A stretch of DNA of 5,322 bases, taken from assembly GCA_038200385.1 (NCBI GenBank), contig JBBPYA010000197.1, positions 1 through 5,322 of the forward strand, written 5' to 3'. A program made the position numbers and the translations under genes. Of the stretch, positions 4,013-5,322 are shown piece after piece. The notes under the pieces were generated by a model. It did no database searches. It was not told the DNA's origin and worked only from the letters and a program-made list of their open reading frames with translations. Every line of letters begins with the position of its first letter. Positions within the stretch are counted from its first letter, which is position 1. Source of the DNA: JBBPYA01 sp038200385 (GTDB lineage Bacteria; Actinomycetota; Actinomycetes; Mycobacteriales; Geodermatophilaceae).

Positions 4013-5322
4013 TCACAGGGAGCGCAGCGCGAGGAACACGTCGACCCGGTCCTCGAGGCTGGACAGGTCCCGCCCGCTGAGCTCCTCGACCCGGCCGATC
4101 CGGTACCGCACCGTGTTGACGTGCAGGTGCAGCTGCTCGGCCGTGCGTGACCACGAACCGGAGTTGGCCAGGAACGCCTCCAGGGTCTCCCGCAGGCCGG
4201 CGCCGGTGCGCGCGTCGTGATCCAGCACGGCGCCGACGATCCGGCCGGCGAACGCGCGCCGCAGCTCATCGGGGACCAGGGCCAGCAGCGCCCGGTGCGA
4301 GGCCACCTCCTCACCGGCGACCAGGCTGACCGGGCCGGCGCGCTGTTCGGCCAGCGAGCTGGCGTGCCCGGCCTCGCGCAGCGCTCCGCTCAGCGCGTCC
4401 GCGGTGATCGGCGCCGCGACGCCGACGACGAACCGGTTGCGGCCCAGCCCGGGAGCCAGCCGCGCCAGCCCGGCCCGTAGCGCCGGCAGCGCGGCCTCGG
4501 TGGCCGGCAGCAGCGCCGCCGCCCGGCCGTCGGCGAGCAGCCCGACGACGGGGGGCCCGACGTGGGCCGCCAGGTCCTCCAGCATCGAGCGCGCCACCTC
4601 GCCGAGGTCGGGGCGTCCCACCATCGCCGCGACCGCCACGAGCAGCGGGGCCCCGGGGTCGACGCCGGCCTGCCGCAGCCGGACCAGGGTCTCCGGCCGG
4701 CCGCCGCGGTCCCGGTCCAGCAGGGCCAGCGCGTCGTCGGCGATCCCGCGCGCCAGCCGCTGGCTGTCCGAGCTGCGGATCCGTTGCAGCGCCGCGATCG
4801 CGGCCAGCTCGCCGACGCTGTCGACGAGCGCCGGGTCCCACTGCGCCCAGGCGCCTTCGACCACGACGAACCACGTCGAGGGCCGGTGCACCAGCGCCGA
4901 GCCGGCCGGGAAGACGCTGTAGGCGACCTGCCCACGCCCGGCCGTCACCGCGGGGAGCCGGTCGGCGGTGAGGAACGTGCGCGTCACCCGGTCGGCATCG
5001 GCGGCCGACAGCGGGCCGTCCCCCACGACCACGTGCCGCCCGGACGGGGTGAGCACCCGGCAGACCAGGCCGGTGTCCCGGCCGAGCAAGCGGGCGATCT
5101 CGGCCAGCTCGGCGCCCTCGGCAAAGGCGCCGAGCAGCCTGCGCTGGCGGGCCAGGCTGGTCTTCAGCTCGGCCTCGCGGGTCATCGAGACCGCGCCGAC
5201 CACGTGCTCGGTGATCTGCGCGAACGCCACCTCGGTCGGAACCCACAACAGCGGCAGGTCGTGGTGTCGGCACGCCTCGATCAGGTCCGACGGAAGCACC
5301 GCGGCGGCACCCGCACTGCCCG
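4013..5322 (-). CDS. PucR-family transcriptional regulator, N-terminus beyond right edge
   Basis: The frame is open through the right edge, with about 435 codons present and TGA at 4015-4013. The first visible residues (GSAGAAAVLPSDLIEACRHH, then DLPLLWVPTEVAFAQITEHV) are the end of the PucR N-terminal domain (PF07905), so the GTG at 5299 is internal and not the start. The middle resembles the CdaR/PucR GGDEF-like region (around LLVAVAAMVGRPDLGEVARSML to FVVGVAAPI). The C-terminus encoded by 4016-4183 is the PucR helix-turn-helix (PF13556): LEAFLANSGSWSRTAEQL, then HLHVNTVRYRIGRVEEL. In Bacillus subtilis PucR controls purine uptake and degradation genes and responds to pathway intermediates. 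The neighbouring purine permease/UraD fusion supports a similar role here. The genes are convergent, so its promoter and likely targets (perhaps uricase genes) lie outside the window. Family is certain; ligand and targets are inferred. Confidence 0.93.
   Translation of the reverse strand, partial: GSAGAAAVLPSDLIEACRHHDLPLLWVPTEVAFAQITEHVVGAVSMTREAELKTSLARQRRLLGAFAEGAELAEIARLLGRDTGLVCRVLTPSGRHVVVGDGPLSAADADRVTRTFLTADRLPAVTAGRGQVAYSVFPAGSALVHRPSTWFVVVEGAWAQWDPALVDSVGELAAIAALQRIRSSDSQRLARGIADDALALLDRDRGGRPETLVRLRQAGVDPGAPLLVAVAAMVGRPDLGEVARSMLEDLAAHVGPPVVGLLADGRAAALLPATEAALPALRAGLARLAPGLGRNRFVVGVAAPITADALSGALREAGHASSLAEQRAGPVSLVAGEEVASHRALLALVPDELRRAFAGRIVGAVLDHDARTGAGLRETLEAFLANSGSWSRTAEQLHLHVNTVRYRIGRVEELSGRDLSSLEDRVDVFLALRSL

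Noticed and set aside
4311..5273. A 320-codon frame on the minus strand within the PucR gene
   Set aside because: Arg/Gly/Ala-rich translation without domains in a shifted frame of a clear PucR gene; a shadow.

Overview
The window is high-GC DNA with strongly GC-biased third codon positions, which points to an actinobacterium (Actinomycetota). I cannot name the genus from sequence alone. The gene content suggests a purine/ureide degradation locus covering urate uptake, the steps to allantoin, and glyoxylate sensing. No RNA genes, mobile elements or CRISPR arrays are visible.

Layout from left to right: (1) On the minus strand, running off the left edge, is the N-terminal part of an HpcH/HpaI-aldolase/citrate-lyase-like protein (DUF6986 type). 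It is preceded by a 17-codon leader ORF whose stop overlaps the GTG start in a GTGA junction. (2) A divergent control region of roughly 130 bp (827-957) holds a sigma70-like promoter for the minus-strand gene and three related boxes of the form TTCYG-N5-CGGAN. One box fills the spacer of that promoter and one lies just ahead of the plus-strand gene's Shine-Dalgarno. (3) A plus-strand IclR-family regulator follows; its effector domain keeps the residues known to bind glyoxylate in E. coli IclR/AllR. (4) A 154-bp gap contains a terminator-like hairpin and a CRP/GlxR-like site. (5) A plus-strand 656-aa fusion joins an NCS2/NAT purine (urate/xanthine-type) permease to a C-terminal OHCU decarboxylase (UraD)-like domain. 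(6) A 138-bp convergent gap holds a C-rich 7-bp tandem repeat (potential G-quadruplex on the minus strand), a perfect 18-bp palindrome and a second, imperfect copy of it. (7) On the minus strand, entering from the right edge, is a PucR-family regulator lacking only its extreme N-terminus in this window.

How they may work together (inference): the permease imports a purine such as urate. Its fused domain belongs to the family that converts OHCU, the urate oxidation product, to (S)-allantoin. PucR would respond to purine-pathway intermediates. The IclR-type protein would respond to glyoxylate, the end product of allantoin breakdown, and repress itself and the divergent aldolase-like gene. The most notable oddity is that the fused UraD-like domain has Tyr and Asp where the family has its catalytic His and Glu, so it may be inactive, altered in activity, or regulatory.
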